From positions 2,728,001-2,792,000 of the forward strand of contig NZ_CP017990.1 of NCBI RefSeq assembly GCF_002208095.1: 64,000 bases of DNA, written 5' to 3'. The position numbers and the translations under genes were made by a program. The notes beneath the pieces were generated by a model. It made no database searches, was not told the origin of the DNA, and saw nothing but the letters and a program-made list of their open reading frames with translations. Positions 39,173 through 47,344 of the stretch are shown here, piece by piece. Every line of letters starts with the position of its first letter. Within the stretch, counting starts at the first letter, position 1. The stretch is from Enterobacter cloacae complex sp. ECNIH7 (GTDB lineage Bacteria > Pseudomonadota > Gammaproteobacteria > Enterobacterales > Enterobacteriaceae).

Positions 39173-39196
39173 AAGCCTGGCATGCCAGGCTTTTTT
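39173..39196 (+). terminator. Terminator of the chemoreceptor gene
   Basis: AAGCCTGGC/GCCAGGCTT palindromic stem followed by TTTTTT, 11 bases after the stop. Confidence 0.9.
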
Positions 39197-39317
39197 AATG
39201 CCCCCGGCCAGAATGTACAATTCCTGAGCGATTTCAGCGCGATGGGATACATAGTTGTTGCTTAACACCTGATGAAAGCTAGACTGACACCGAAAGAGGT
39301 AAAAAGGTGGAGGCGCT

Positions 39318-40301
39318 GTGGAAAGCATTAAAGGATCTGAACTAAACGTTCCAGACGCAGTTTTTGCGTGGGTGCTGGATGGCCGCGGCGGTGCGCGACC
39401 GCTGGAAGATAATGATGCGATCGATAGTGCGCATCCCTGCTGGCTACATCTGAACTACACCCACCCGGACAGCGCTGACTGGCTGGCCTCGACGCCGCTG
39501 TTGCCCAATAACGTGCGCGATGCCCTGGCGGGTGAAAGCCTGCGGCCCCGCGTGAGCCGAATGGGTGACGGGACGCTAATCACCCTGCGCTGCATTAACG
39601 GCAGCACGGATGAACGCCCGGATCAGCTGGTTGCGATGCGTGTCTACATGGACGACGGGCTCATTGTGTCGACCCGGCAGCGAAAAGTTCTGGCGCTGGA
39701 TGACATCGTCAACGATCTGAAAGAAGGCACCGGGCCGGTCGACTGCGGCAGCTGGCTGGTGGACGTCTGCGACGCGCTTACCGATCATGCGAGCGAGTTT
39801 ATCGAAGAGCTGCACGACAAAATCATCGACCTGGAAGATAACCTGCTCGATCAGCAGATCCCGCCCCGCGGTTTTCTGGCCTTATTGCGTAAGCAGTTGA
39901 TTGTGATGCGCCGCTACATGACGCCGCAGCGCGATGTGTATGCGCGTCTTGCCAGCGAAAGGCTCGCCTGGATGAATGACGATCAGCGGCGCAGAATGCA
40001 GGATATTGCCGACAGGCTGGGGCGCGGGCTGGACGAGATTGATTCCTGTATTGCCAGAACGGCGGTGATGGCGGACGAAATCGCGCAGGTGATGCAGGAG
40101 TCGCTGGCGAGAAGAACCTATACGATGTCTCTGATGGCGATGGTGTTTTTACCCAGCACGTTTCTTACCGGGCTGTTTGGCGTGAACCTGGGGGGAATTC
40201 CGGGTGGCGCTTATCGCTACGGCTTTACCGCGTTTTGCGTGATGTTAGTTGTTTTGATTGGTGGTGTTGCATGGTGGTTGCATCGTAGTAAATGGCTGTA
40301 A
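39318..40301 (+). CDS. zntB: Zinc transporter ZntB
   Basis: 327-aa CorA-superfamily zinc transporter. The long cytoplasmic funnel domain is followed by two C-terminal transmembrane helices ([22 protein letters not shown] and [16 protein letters not shown]). The CorA pore motif GMN appears as GVN, as in E. coli ZntB. GTG start at 39318 with a strong GGAGG upstream; the N-terminus matches E. coli after that codon. Confidence 0.95.
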   Translation: MESIKGSELNVPDAVFAWVLDGRGGARPLEDNDAIDSAHPCWLHLNYTHPDSADWLASTPLLPNNVRDALAGESLRPRVSRMGDGTLITLRCINGSTDERPDQLVAMRVYMDDGLIVSTRQRKVLALDDIVNDLKEGTGPVDCGSWLVDVCDALTDHASEFIEELHDKIIDLEDNLLDQQIPPRGFLALLRKQLIVMRRYMTPQRDVYARLASERLAWMNDDQRRRMQDIADRLGRGLDEIDSCIARTAVMADEIAQVMQESLARRTYTMSLMAMVFLPSTFLTGLFGVNLGGIPGGAYRYGFTAFCVMLVVLIGGVAWWLHRSKWL

Positions 40302-40347
40302 ATTTACGCTTTTTTCAGCTTTTAACGGGATCAAAACGCTCTTTTAA

Positions 40348-40361
40348 TTGAGCGAAGTCAA
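40348..40361 (+). promoter_or_regulatory. FNR box of fnrS
   Basis: TTGAG-CGAA-GTCAA, an FNR half-site pair, is centred at 40354.5, about 42 bases upstream of the FnrS 5' end. The spacing fits class II activation under anaerobiosis. A weak -10 CAATAT is at 40384-40389. Confidence 0.85.
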
Positions 40362-40396
40362 TAAACATCTACCCCGTAAGGTGCAATATTACTCCC

Positions 40397-40516
40397 GCAG
40401 GTGAATGCAACGTCAAGCGATGGGCGTTGCGCTCCATATTGTCTTACTTCCTTTTTTGAATTACTGCATAGCACAATTGATTCGTACGACGCCGACTTCA
40501 TAGTCGGCTTTTTTTT
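40397..40516 (+). ncRNA. fnrS: FnrS small RNA
   Basis: The sequence from GCAGGTGAATGCAACG to the terminator stem GCCGACT/AGTCGGC with eight T's is nearly identical to E. coli FnrS as I know it. This Hfq-dependent RNA, induced by FNR (and ArcA) without oxygen, represses mRNAs of aerobic metabolism genes such as sodB and maeA. It lies between zntB and dbpA as in E. coli. The ends are taken from that match: 5' end at 40397, last T at 40516. Confidence 0.95.
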
Positions 40517-40574
40517 GCCTCCTGATTCTCAGCGTCTACCCTAAAAGGGACGACAGCAAATTCTGGAGGGAATG

Positions 40575-40757
40575 ATGAGCATCCTGAACGCTCTGCTACT
40601 GCAACAATCGCGTCAATCCGATCCCATCCCCACCGATCCGGTGCCAATGCCCGATCCCATCCCGCGTCCGCAGCCGATGCCCGACCCGCCGCCAGATCAA
40701 GAACCGATTAAATTGTCGCATCGAACCGCGAGATCTGCGAGGATACGCGCCATCTGA
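40575..40757 (+). CDS. Small proline-rich protein between fnrS and dbpA
   Basis: 60-aa protein: a short leader MSILNALLLQQSRQSDP, then proline-rich repeats (DPIP, DPVPMPDPIP, PMPDPPPDQEP), and a basic tail RTARSARIRAI. A strong GGAGGG at 40565-40570 supports the second of two adjacent ATGs (40575). E. coli has a small gene at the same place (I recall it as ynaL), which this probably matches, but I cannot confirm identity. Function unknown; the repeats suggest an extended, disordered chain. Confidence 0.65.
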   Translation: MSILNALLLQQSRQSDPIPTDPVPMPDPIPRPQPMPDPPPDQEPIKLSHRTARSARIRAI

Positions 40758-40784
40758 CCGCAAAGATGACCACGAGAGACTACT

Positions 40785-42158
40785 GTGACCGCTTTTTCTA
40801 CCCTGAATGTTCTGCCCGCCGCCCAGCTCGATAACCTCAACGAGTTGGGTTACCTCACGATGACGCCTGTTCAGGCGGCCGCGTTGCCCGCCATCCTTGA
40901 GGGCCGTGACGTGCGCGTGCAGGCGAAAACGGGCAGTGGGAAAACGGCGGCATTTGGCCTTGGCCTGTTGCAGCATATCGATGCGGCGCTTTTTCAGACC
41001 CAGTCTCTGGTGCTGTGCCCGACCCGCGAACTGGCGGACCAGGTCGCGGGTGAACTGCGTCGCCTGGCGCGTTTCCTGCCAAACACCAAGATTTTAACCC
41101 TCTGTGGCGGACAGCCGTTCGGCGCGCAGCGTGATTCACTTCAGCATGCGCCGCACATTATTGTCGCAACGCCCGGCCGCCTGCTGGATCACCTGCAAAA
41201 AGGCACCGTCTCGCTGGATGCGTTACAAACGCTGGTGATGGACGAGGCAGACAGGATGCTGGATATGGGCTTCAGCGATGCGATTGACGAGGTGATCCGT
41301 TTCGCCCCGGCCGATCGTCAGACGCTGCTGTTCTCCGCGACCTGGCCGGAGGCCATCGCCGCCATCAGCGGGCGCGTGCAGAAAAATCCGCTCACCATTG
41401 AAATCGACAGCGTAGATGCGCTGCCCGCTATCGAGCAGCAGTTCTTTGAAACCTCGCAGCAGGGGAAAATTTCGCTCCTGCAGAAACTGCTTAGCCAGCA
41501 TCAGCCTGCGTCCTGCGTGGTGTTCTGTAATACCAAAAAAGACTGTCAGTCGGTCTGTGACACCCTGAATGCTGCCGGCCAGAGCGCATTGTCTCTGCAT
41601 GGCGATCTGGAGCAGCGCGATCGCGATCAGACGCTGGTCCGCTTCGCTAACGGCAGCGCCCGCGTTCTTGTTGCAACCGACGTCGCTGCGCGCGGTCTGG
41701 ACATTAAATCCCTTGAGCTGGTGGTGAACTTTGAGCTGGCGTGGGACCCTGAAGTGCACGTGCACCGTATTGGTCGTACCGCGCGCGCGGGAAACAGCGG
41801 TCTGGCGATCAGCTTCTGCGCGCCGGAAGAGGCGCAGCGCGCCAACATTCTCTCTGAGATGCTGCAGATTAAGCTGAACTGGATGAATGCACCGGCCAGC
41901 GTCAGCGTAGTGCCGCTGGAGGCTGAAATGGCGACGCTGTGCATTGATGGCGGTAAAAAAGCCAAGATGCGTCCAGGTGACGTATTAGGGGCGCTGACCG
42001 GGGATGTAGGTCTGGACGGGGCGGATATCGGCAAGATTGCGGTCCATCCGGCGCATGTCTACGTAGCGGTTCGCCAGGCGGTTGCCCATAAGGCATGGAA
42101 GCAGCTGCAAAACGGGAAAATTAAGGGTAAAACCTGTCGCGTACGTCTGCTGAAATAA
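40785..42158 (+). CDS. dbpA: ATP-dependent RNA helicase DbpA
   Basis: 457-aa DEAD-box helicase acting in 50S ribosome assembly, stimulated by hairpin 92 of 23S rRNA. Q-motif region precedes Walker A AKTGSGKT (about 46-53); VMDEADRM gives the DEAD box, SATWPE is the SAT motif, and HRIGRTARAG is motif VI. The C-terminal RRM-like domain (about 385-457, RPGDVLGALTGDVGLDGADIGKI) gives the rRNA specificity. Confidence 0.96.
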   Translation: MTAFSTLNVLPAAQLDNLNELGYLTMTPVQAAALPAILEGRDVRVQAKTGSGKTAAFGLGLLQHIDAALFQTQSLVLCPTRELADQVAGELRRLARFLPNTKILTLCGGQPFGAQRDSLQHAPHIIVATPGRLLDHLQKGTVSLDALQTLVMDEADRMLDMGFSDAIDEVIRFAPADRQTLLFSATWPEAIAAISGRVQKNPLTIEIDSVDALPAIEQQFFETSQQGKISLLQKLLSQHQPASCVVFCNTKKDCQSVCDTLNAAGQSALSLHGDLEQRDRDQTLVRFANGSARVLVATDVAARGLDIKSLELVVNFELAWDPEVHVHRIGRTARAGNSGLAISFCAPEEAQRANILSEMLQIKLNWMNAPASVSVVPLEAEMATLCIDGGKKAKMRPGDVLGALTGDVGLDGADIGKIAVHPAHVYVAVRQAVAHKAWKQLQNGKIKGKTCRVRLLK

Positions 42159-42165
42159 AGAATGA

Positions 42166-42194
42166 AGCGTCTCAGACGGTGTTTCTGAGACGCT
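42166..42194. terminator. Hairpin between dbpA and ttcA
   Basis: AGCGTCTCAGA/TCTGAGACGCT, perfect 11-bp stem with 7-nt loop in the 42-bp gap between the convergent stops. There is no long T-run, so termination may be partly Rho-dependent or serve both strands. Confidence 0.7.
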
Positions 42195-42200
42195 AATCGC

Positions 42201-43136
42201 TTACTTCACTTCAAGCACGTTGAGACGCAGCTCTTCAAACTGATTGTCATCTTCTTCCGGCTGCCAGCCCGCTGGCTGCATGGGAATATCTTCCCGATCA
42301 AACGCCAGGTCCCCGCCGTTCACGACTTCTGACTCGTGGTTGATGCCTTTAAAGTCGAACAGCTCCACATCCGCGAGATGGGAAGGGACGACGTTCTGCA
42401 TCGCGCTGAACATGGTTTCGATACGCCCCGGATAACGCTTATCCCAGTCGCGCAGCATGTCGCCAATTACCTGACGCTGCAGGTTCGGCTGAGAGCCGCA
42501 CAGGTTACATGGAATGATCGGGAAACCTTTAGCCTGAGAAAAACGCTCAATGTCTTTTTCGCGGCAGTAGGCGAGAGGGCGGATCACAATGTGCTTGCCG
42601 TCATCGCTCATCAGCTTAGGCGGCATGCCTTTCATCTTGCCGCCGTAGAACATATTGAGGAACAGCGTTTGCAGGATATCGTCGCGGTGATGGCCCAGCG
42701 CAATTTTGGTCGCGCCCAGCTCCGTCGCGGTACGATACAAAATGCCGCGGCGCAGGCGAGAGCAGAGTGAGCAGGTGGTTTTCCCTTCCGGGATTTTCTC
42801 TTTCACAATACCGTAGGTATTTTCTTCGACGATTTTATACTCAACGCCCAGCTTCTCGAGGTATTCCGGCAGAATGTGCTCCGGGAAGCCCGGCTGTTTC
42901 TGGTCAAGGTTGACCGCTACCAGGGAAAATTTCACCGGTGCGCTTTGCTGAAGATTACGCAGGATCTCCAGCATGGTATAGCTGTCTTTACCCCCTGACA
43001 GGCAGACCATGATGCGGTCACCTTCTTCAATCATGTTGAAGTCTGCAATGGCTTCGCCCACGTTACGGCGCAGTCGCTTTTGCAGTTTATTCAGGTTGTA
43101 TTGCTCTTTTTTGTTAATCTCTTGATTCTCTTGCAT
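42201..43136 (-). CDS. ttcA: tRNA 2-thiocytidine(32) synthetase TtcA
   Basis: 311-aa PP-loop ATPase that thiolates C32 of certain tRNAs using a [4Fe-4S] cluster. The PP-loop is CLSGGKDSY, and the cluster cysteines are in CSLCSR and PCNLCGSQ. Full E. coli length with the usual acidic C-terminus. Convergent with dbpA. Confidence 0.96.
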   Translation of the reverse strand: MQENQEINKKEQYNLNKLQKRLRRNVGEAIADFNMIEEGDRIMVCLSGGKDSYTMLEILRNLQQSAPVKFSLVAVNLDQKQPGFPEHILPEYLEKLGVEYKIVEENTYGIVKEKIPEGKTTCSLCSRLRRGILYRTATELGATKIALGHHRDDILQTLFLNMFYGGKMKGMPPKLMSDDGKHIVIRPLAYCREKDIERFSQAKGFPIIPCNLCGSQPNLQRQVIGDMLRDWDKRYPGRIETMFSAMQNVVPSHLADVELFDFKGINHESEVVNGGDLAFDREDIPMQPAGWQPEEDDNQFEELRLNVLEVK

Positions 43137-43381
43137 TTAGTACTACCTTCGGAGCCAGCAGGGGCAAACATTGTATGCCGCGTATGGTACGGATTCCGGC
43201 GGCGAATGCCAGCACGTTTTACTGCGGGGTTATAACTGGCGCAGCAACGCCGTTAGCGTGCGGTGTGATTTAAGGACCTCATATAGCATTTTACTCGTGT
43301 TAGTTTTCCATATTTGTTATATGACCGAGGGGAACTTATATGGCATAAGAGCGTTAAATGAACATAAAAAGGAATGACTTT

Positions 43382-43702
43382 ATGTCGCTTTATGACCTCA
43401 AAACAGAAGCACTTGCCTTACCGGAGACCTGGCACTCTCGTGTATTGGGCCGCACTGGAACTGCAAATCTTAAAGTTTTACGAATGGATGAACGCTCAGT
43501 GATTGAAGAGGTACATGAGTATGACGAGGGGTTACTGGTCATTGATGGACGTCTGGAGCTGGGCGTGAAAGGTAAAAAAATCTCTGTAACGGCTGGACAG
43601 CTCTATATCGCTAAAGCTGGCACTCCCCATACTGTAGAAACAGGCAGTTTTGGTACACTGGTTATCATTGATTTACCAGAAACGGAAGTGGCCTCGCTTT
43701 AA
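43382..43702 (+). CDS. Cupin domain protein
   Basis: 106-aa single-cupin protein: EEVHEYDEGLLVIDGRLELGV (motif 1 with His and Glu metal ligands) and YIAKAGTPHTVE (motif 2 with His). Small stand-alone cupins bind a metal and may act in sugar or aromatic metabolism or as stress proteins; no substrate can be inferred. The ATG at 43382 follows AAAGGAATGA; an earlier in-frame ATG at 43358 lacks a ribosome site. Confidence 0.7.
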   Translation: MSLYDLKTEALALPETWHSRVLGRTGTANLKVLRMDERSVIEEVHEYDEGLLVIDGRLELGVKGKKISVTAGQLYIAKAGTPHTVETGSFGTLVIIDLPETEVASL

Positions 43703-43718
43703 GCGGCTTGCGATAAGG

Positions 43719-43826
43719 TCACAGATTGTCAGGATTGTTCGATGTGCTAATCCAAACTTTAATCAGACTCAACGTTATCAACCCCATCACAACGGCAACA
43801 GTGGTTATTACAATATAAGATGTCAT
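43719..43826 (-). CDS. 35-aa single-helix membrane protein
   Basis: Starts MTSYIVITTVAVVMGLITLS and ends IKVWISTSNNPDNL: one transmembrane helix (residues 4-22) and a short polar tail. The SNNPD tail and overall plan resemble what I recall of the E. coli small membrane protein YnaM, but I cannot confirm orthology. The ribosome site (AGAAAAG) is weak. It is convergent with the cupin gene, 16 bases apart. Confidence 0.5.
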   Translation of the reverse strand: MTSYIVITTVAVVMGLITLSLIKVWISTSNNPDNL

Positions 43827-44132
43827 AAAATAATCTTTTCTGGTAAGGGTCTTCATTTGACTCATTTCTTTTGCATTAGTTCCTGCAAAAAGCAAAATCT
43901 TAATGAAAAGAAGTGTCGAGTTTTAGTCAGTATTGTTTAAATAAAGACGAGAGGGTTATATTTGCAGGTTTTATAAAAAAACGCCTGCATTTAGCAGGTT
44001 TTAATAGTAAGGCATTTTTGTTTTTTAAATTCAATAGATAAAGCCTAAAAACGCTCACTGAAAATACTGGTGATTTTACTGAGGTTTTATCTTTCCTTTT
44101 GTGAAGTACAGAGAACTAGCCGGAAATGCTGA
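43827..44132. other. AT-rich gap with nested CCTGC repeats
   Basis: No gene is supported. GCAGG, CCTGC and GCAGG alternate at 43963-43998 so that hairpins can form in either direction; the only strong one is the minus-strand terminator given separately. The rest is AT-rich sequence upstream of the 35-aa protein. Confidence 0.4.
43975..43998 (-). terminator. Terminator of the 75-aa hypothetical gene
   Basis: Minus strand CCTGC-TAAAT-GCAGG stem, then CG and TTTTTTT. It follows the stop at 44133 by about 135 bases. Confidence 0.6.
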
Positions 44133-44360
44133 TTACAAATGGATTTTTGCGGCATCAAGTATCTTCTGAGAGGTGAGTTCTCTATCAGAGGCAACGTAGA
44201 CAAAGCTGCGATCGCCGGTTAAAGACGGGAAACCGGCAGACATAATCTGAAGGTGTATTTCTTCACCGTCCGGATATTCTTGTCTTACGGACGTAGTTGC
44301 TTGTTGCACTGTGACAACTTTATCTGGTTTCCCATTGAAAAAAACGATTACATTCTTCAT
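44133..44360 (-). CDS. Hypothetical 75-aa cytosolic protein
   Basis: Begins MKNVIVFFNGKPDKVVTVQQ and contains two short beta-rich halves separated by EYPDGEEIHLQIMSAGFPSL; no signal peptide or membrane helix. GGGTGG precedes the ATG at a usable distance. Not recognised. It lies 94 bases downstream of the csp remnant on the same strand and may once have shared its transcript. Confidence 0.5.
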   Translation of the reverse strand: MKNVIVFFNGKPDKVVTVQQATTSVRQEYPDGEEIHLQIMSAGFPSLTGDRSFVYVASDRELTSQKILDAAKIHL

Positions 44361-44454
44361 AAACCACCCTGTGTTTTTGAGATCTTTCCAAAACTAAAGC
44401 AAGCATTGTTTAGCTTTAAAGTGTATGGTGGCACTCCGTAAAATCAGGAGATGC

Positions 44455-44538
44455 CTAACTGCCATCAAGGGGGGAGATAAAGCCAAAGCCTTTATCTTCA
44501 TTAAACCACTTAACCAGACCTTGAATTCGTGAAGGCAT
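44455..44538 (-). pseudogene. Truncated cold-shock (CspA-family) gene remnant
   Basis: The 27-aa product [20 protein letters not shown](ISPLDGS) matches the first third of CspA-type proteins including the RNP1 motif KGFGFI, then hits an in-frame TAG. Further on, another frame encodes IHFKAKQ, which may be the decayed HFSAIQ (RNP2) segment. The upstream 5' region keeps the csp-leader-like stretch TATCGCTGATATCCCC (about 44596-44615, minus strand) and an AAAGGAG ribosome site. This looks like a csp gene broken by stop and frameshift. Confidence 0.75.
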
Positions 44539-44933
44539 AAATACTCCTTTAAAGACACTTTAAATGATAAGAAATGACTAAAACGTATGGACTCAAAAGG
44601 AGGGGATATCAGCGATAGCGCCTGGTTATGAGGACTGCGTGGTAAAATATTGTATTCGGTATTACATCGAACCAACTAAATCATTAAGGCACGGACTGAG
44701 TTGATAAGCAAACGTTATTTTAGCCATCCGGATGGCTTTCGCGGCGCATTTCCGGTCACGTTGAATCTGCTGTCAATTTTCGATAAAAAGTCGTCGGCTT
44801 GATGTTCGCCTCTGCGAGTCCGGGGCAGGAAAAAGGGTTGTGCGCATTGATCTTGTGAATATATTTGGATTAGGCTATGTATGTTCAGCACCACGCTTTT
44901 TCTTAAAATTTTATCCCATTGGAAGGGTTTAAC
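44539..44933. other. csp leader remnant and palindrome region
   Basis: 44539-44690 (minus) looks like the long untranslated leader of the broken csp gene. A perfect 16-bp palindrome AGCCATCCGGATGGCT is at 44722-44737, flanked by TTTT and TTT. No gene is supported; the right end must hold the promoter of the lipoprotein gene at 44934. Confidence 0.45.
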
Positions 44934-45143
44934 GTGTTCAAGCTTAGCTCATCTCTACTGGCTATTTTCCTGCTGTCAGGCTGTAGCTCCGATCTGGTTC
45001 TCAGTCCACCTAAACAACCCGAATACAAGTCAATGCCTGAAATAACCCAGTCTGTGACGCCAACGCAACAGCGTGCAATCATGGCCGGCGAAAGACCAGA
45101 CTGGTCAGAAAGAACCCCGATCAATACAATAAAGCGATATTAA
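44934..45143 (+). CDS. Small lipoprotein
   Basis: 69-aa secreted lipoprotein with GTG start at 44934, chosen because GGAAGGG lies six bases upstream. The signal FKLSSSLLAIFLLSGC has the lipobox LLSGC; Ser follows the Cys, which favours outer-membrane sorting. The mature part is short and polar (about 50 residues, KQPEYKSMPEITQSVTPTQQ). Not recognised. Monocistronic with its own terminator. Confidence 0.7.
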   Translation: MFKLSSSLLAIFLLSGCSSDLVLSPPKQPEYKSMPEITQSVTPTQQRAIMAGERPDWSERTPINTIKRY

Positions 45144-45161
45144 TAGACATTTATCCACCAG

Positions 45162-45183
45162 GGCTGCCGTTCGGCGGCCTTTT
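45162..45183 (+). terminator. Terminator of the small lipoprotein gene
   Basis: GGCTGCC/GGCGGCC stem with GTTC loop followed by TTTTGTTT, 19 bases after the stop. Confidence 0.8.
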
Positions 45184-45325
45184 GTTTCCCCTCAATCAGG
45201 CTGGCAAGAACATTTCTGACGCCTGGCATGGTAATTATTACGTTATCGACCATGCTTAAGACAATGACAATTCAATCACTTCACCATCGTTGAAGCGGCT
45301 ACTTCACTTAAATCGAGAAGCCTAA

Positions 45326-46849
45326 ATGCGCCATGCATCTATCCCCGTAGCTGCAGCCACAACAATGTTCTTGCTCGGCGTTTTTATCATCAATTTACAG
45401 GTCTGGTATTCTGCACGGGCTGATAGCCTGGCAGAGGCGCACTACGTCGTGCGGAACATGAATGTGATTCTTAAAGAAGCCCGTCATGCGACTGAGATGG
45501 CAATGCAACTTGCCGAGAATGAGTGTGATGCTGAAGGGCAATATCGGCTGGGCACCGAGGCGGCATTACAGCCTCACCTGAGAACGATCGTTATTCTGAA
45601 AAATGATGCGGTCTGGTGCTCCTCGTTACCGGGAAACCGCGTATTGTTGGTCAACAGCTCAATCCTGCCTGAGTCATCATTGCTCCTCGTCCCTTCGGCC
45701 AGTACCGTCAACGGTCTTCCGGTTCTCTTATACCAGACAATTCACGCCGGAAGCCGAATCATCGTTAGCATCAGCGATAGCCATATCCGTGATGCGCTGG
45801 ATATGCCATTAAATGGCGTTGAATATTCCCTGAGAGTAGGCAATAACCTTTTAGGCCTGACAGGCGATGTTACGACGGCAGACCCTACGAAGAAACAGGT
45901 ATTAACGGTAAAAGCCTCTGGTTATCCATTCTCGGTTCAATTTAACTCTCCACCTCTTTTTAGCCTTAAGAGATTATTCAATCGAGCCGGAGGCGTGGTG
46001 CTATTCCTGCTGATAATATCGTCTCTCTCTGCTTATATTCTTCAACGCTATATTTCTAAGGATGTCTCACCCGAAGAGTCACTGCGCATCGCCATTTACA
46101 GAAATGAAATTATTCCGTATTACCAACCCGTTGTGAGCGGCAAAGAGGGAACCTTACGGGGTGTGGAAGTGCTGGCCAGATGGAAGCATCCTCAATCAGG
46201 GTTTATTTCTCCCGCGTCCTTCATTCCTCTTGCTGAGAAGTCCGGTTTAATTATTCCTTTGACCCAGAGCTTAATGAGGCAGGTTGCAATACACATGAAT
46301 GCTATTGCGACATTGCTGCCTGAAGGGTTTCACGTAGGGATTAACTTCAGCGCTTCTCATATCGTTGCGTCCACCTTTGTTGAAGAGTGTCTCCACTACA
46401 AGCGCAGCTTTACTCAACAGGATCTTAACCTTGTCGTTGAAGTGACGGAGCGTGAACCACTCGACATTGATGCACATCTCGTTAATACATTGAATGAGTT
46501 ACATAACAATGGATTTGCCATTGCGCTGGATGACTTTGGTACGGGTTATTCCGGCCTGTCCTATCTGCAGGATCTGCATATTGATTACATTAAAATCGAC
46601 CAGAGCTTTGTTGCCAGGGTTAACGCGAATGAGGACTCAACGCTAATCCTTGATTCGGTACTGGAGTTGGCCAAAAAACTCTCAATTAGCATCGTGGCGG
46701 AAGGCGTTGAAACAGAAGAGCAGCTCGATTACCTCACACGCAATCATATCCGGTTTTTACAGGGTTTTTTCTTTTACAAACCTCTTCCTTTCAAGGAACT
46801 GGTCAAAGTTCTCTTGTCGAAGCCAAAAGTTAAGATCAGGGTGGAATAA
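45326..46849 (+). CDS. CSS-motif EAL c-di-GMP phosphodiesterase
   Basis: 507-aa membrane protein of the PdeB/PdeC/PdeN class. A periplasmic domain with the CSS motif (WCSSLPG, Cys98) and a second Cys at ENECDAEG lies between two helices (about 8-27 and 225-248). In this class a disulfide between these cysteines, made by DsbA, controls activity. The C-terminal EAL domain has EVLARWKHP, DDFGTGYSGLSYL, IKIDQSF and EGVETEEQ, so hydrolysis of c-di-GMP is expected. No specific orthologue is claimed. Confidence 0.9.
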   Translation: MRHASIPVAAATTMFLLGVFIINLQVWYSARADSLAEAHYVVRNMNVILKEARHATEMAMQLAENECDAEGQYRLGTEAALQPHLRTIVILKNDAVWCSSLPGNRVLLVNSSILPESSLLLVPSASTVNGLPVLLYQTIHAGSRIIVSISDSHIRDALDMPLNGVEYSLRVGNNLLGLTGDVTTADPTKKQVLTVKASGYPFSVQFNSPPLFSLKRLFNRAGGVVLFLLIISSLSAYILQRYISKDVSPEESLRIAIYRNEIIPYYQPVVSGKEGTLRGVEVLARWKHPQSGFISPASFIPLAEKSGLIIPLTQSLMRQVAIHMNAIATLLPEGFHVGINFSASHIVASTFVEECLHYKRSFTQQDLNLVVEVTEREPLDIDAHLVNTLNELHNNGFAIALDDFGTGYSGLSYLQDLHIDYIKIDQSFVARVNANEDSTLILDSVLELAKKLSISIVAEGVETEEQLDYLTRNHIRFLQGFFFYKPLPFKELVKVLLSKPKVKIRVE

Positions 46850-46876
46850 TGTTTGTTTAGTTGTTTCTGAGAAAAT

Positions 46877-47013
46877 AAAAAGGGGGGACATCATCCCCCA
46901 AAAAATGCAGACCATTATTGCTTTAACTACGGCAATATTTTGTTATGCGTTGACCGAATGGTCAAATTAATTGTTTTCAACATTGTTTTTGAAAACATGA
47001 AGCGGATGGGCGA
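46877..47013 (-). ncRNA. Candidate FNR-controlled small RNA
   Basis: On the minus strand, a -10 TAATAT (47025-47020) sits downstream of a perfect FNR box (47043-47056). About 137 bases later there is an intrinsic terminator: GGGGGA/TCCCCC stem at 46883-46899 with T5ATTTT after it. The interior has further stems, such as TGTTTTCAA with its complement (46972-46998 area). It can encode at most a 23-aa peptide (46998-46927) lacking a ribosome site, so non-coding RNA is more likely. The start site and existence of the RNA are inferred. Confidence 0.4.
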
Positions 47014-47344
47014 GCTTGAATATTAGCTGCCTAACGTTTAATTTGATTCTAATCAATATTGTCGCACCCCTCTTTAGATTAATGGATGCAATACTTGTTG
47101 TTTTGTTAAAACAATGCGCTTACGCTGTGTTTTCGACGTGAGATGTTTCAGGTTAATTTTTTAAGAAAAAAATGCTGACTGCTAAAGCAAAATGAAATAA
47201 TGCTTACTTATTACCACTGTTTAAATGTTAACCAGTAAAGGCCCGGGGCGCAGTTTGCTTTTATAATAGCCGTCTCACTCTGAGATTTTCGTCAGCTAGC
47301 GTATAATGCGTTATCCAAACTGTAAACACCCCGTGACTGGTGCT
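47014..47344. other. AT-rich intergenic region upstream of the DUF1294 gene
   Basis: Apart from the FNR box, this stretch has no supported gene. It contains TATAAT hexamers at 47262-47267 and 47302-47307, possible -10 elements for the DUF1294 gene, without convincing -35 boxes. Confidence 0.4.
47043..47056. promoter_or_regulatory. Perfect FNR box
   Basis: TTGAT-TCTA-ATCAA matches all ten conserved positions of the FNR consensus. -10-like hexamers lie on both sides (TAATAT to the left on minus, TAGATT at 47075-47080 to the right on plus), each with the box about 37 bases from the predicted start. Confidence 0.65.

Noticed and set aside
43171..43377. 68-codon frame between ttcA and the cupin gene
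   Set aside because: No start signals, overlaps the divergent promoter region and the cupin upstream region, composition not protein-like.
44394..44675. 93-codon minus-strand frame across the csp remnant
   Set aside because: It runs in a different frame from the recognisable cold-shock sequence and has no ribosome site.
46927..46998. 23-aa peptide in the candidate FNR-linked RNA
   Set aside because: No Shine-Dalgarno sequence and no recognisable feature; kept only as a note within the RNA candidate.
47306..47344. N-terminal extension of the DUF1294 protein
   Set aside because: The ATG lies within a TATAAT hexamer and no ribosome site precedes it; the downstream ATG begins the first membrane helix.
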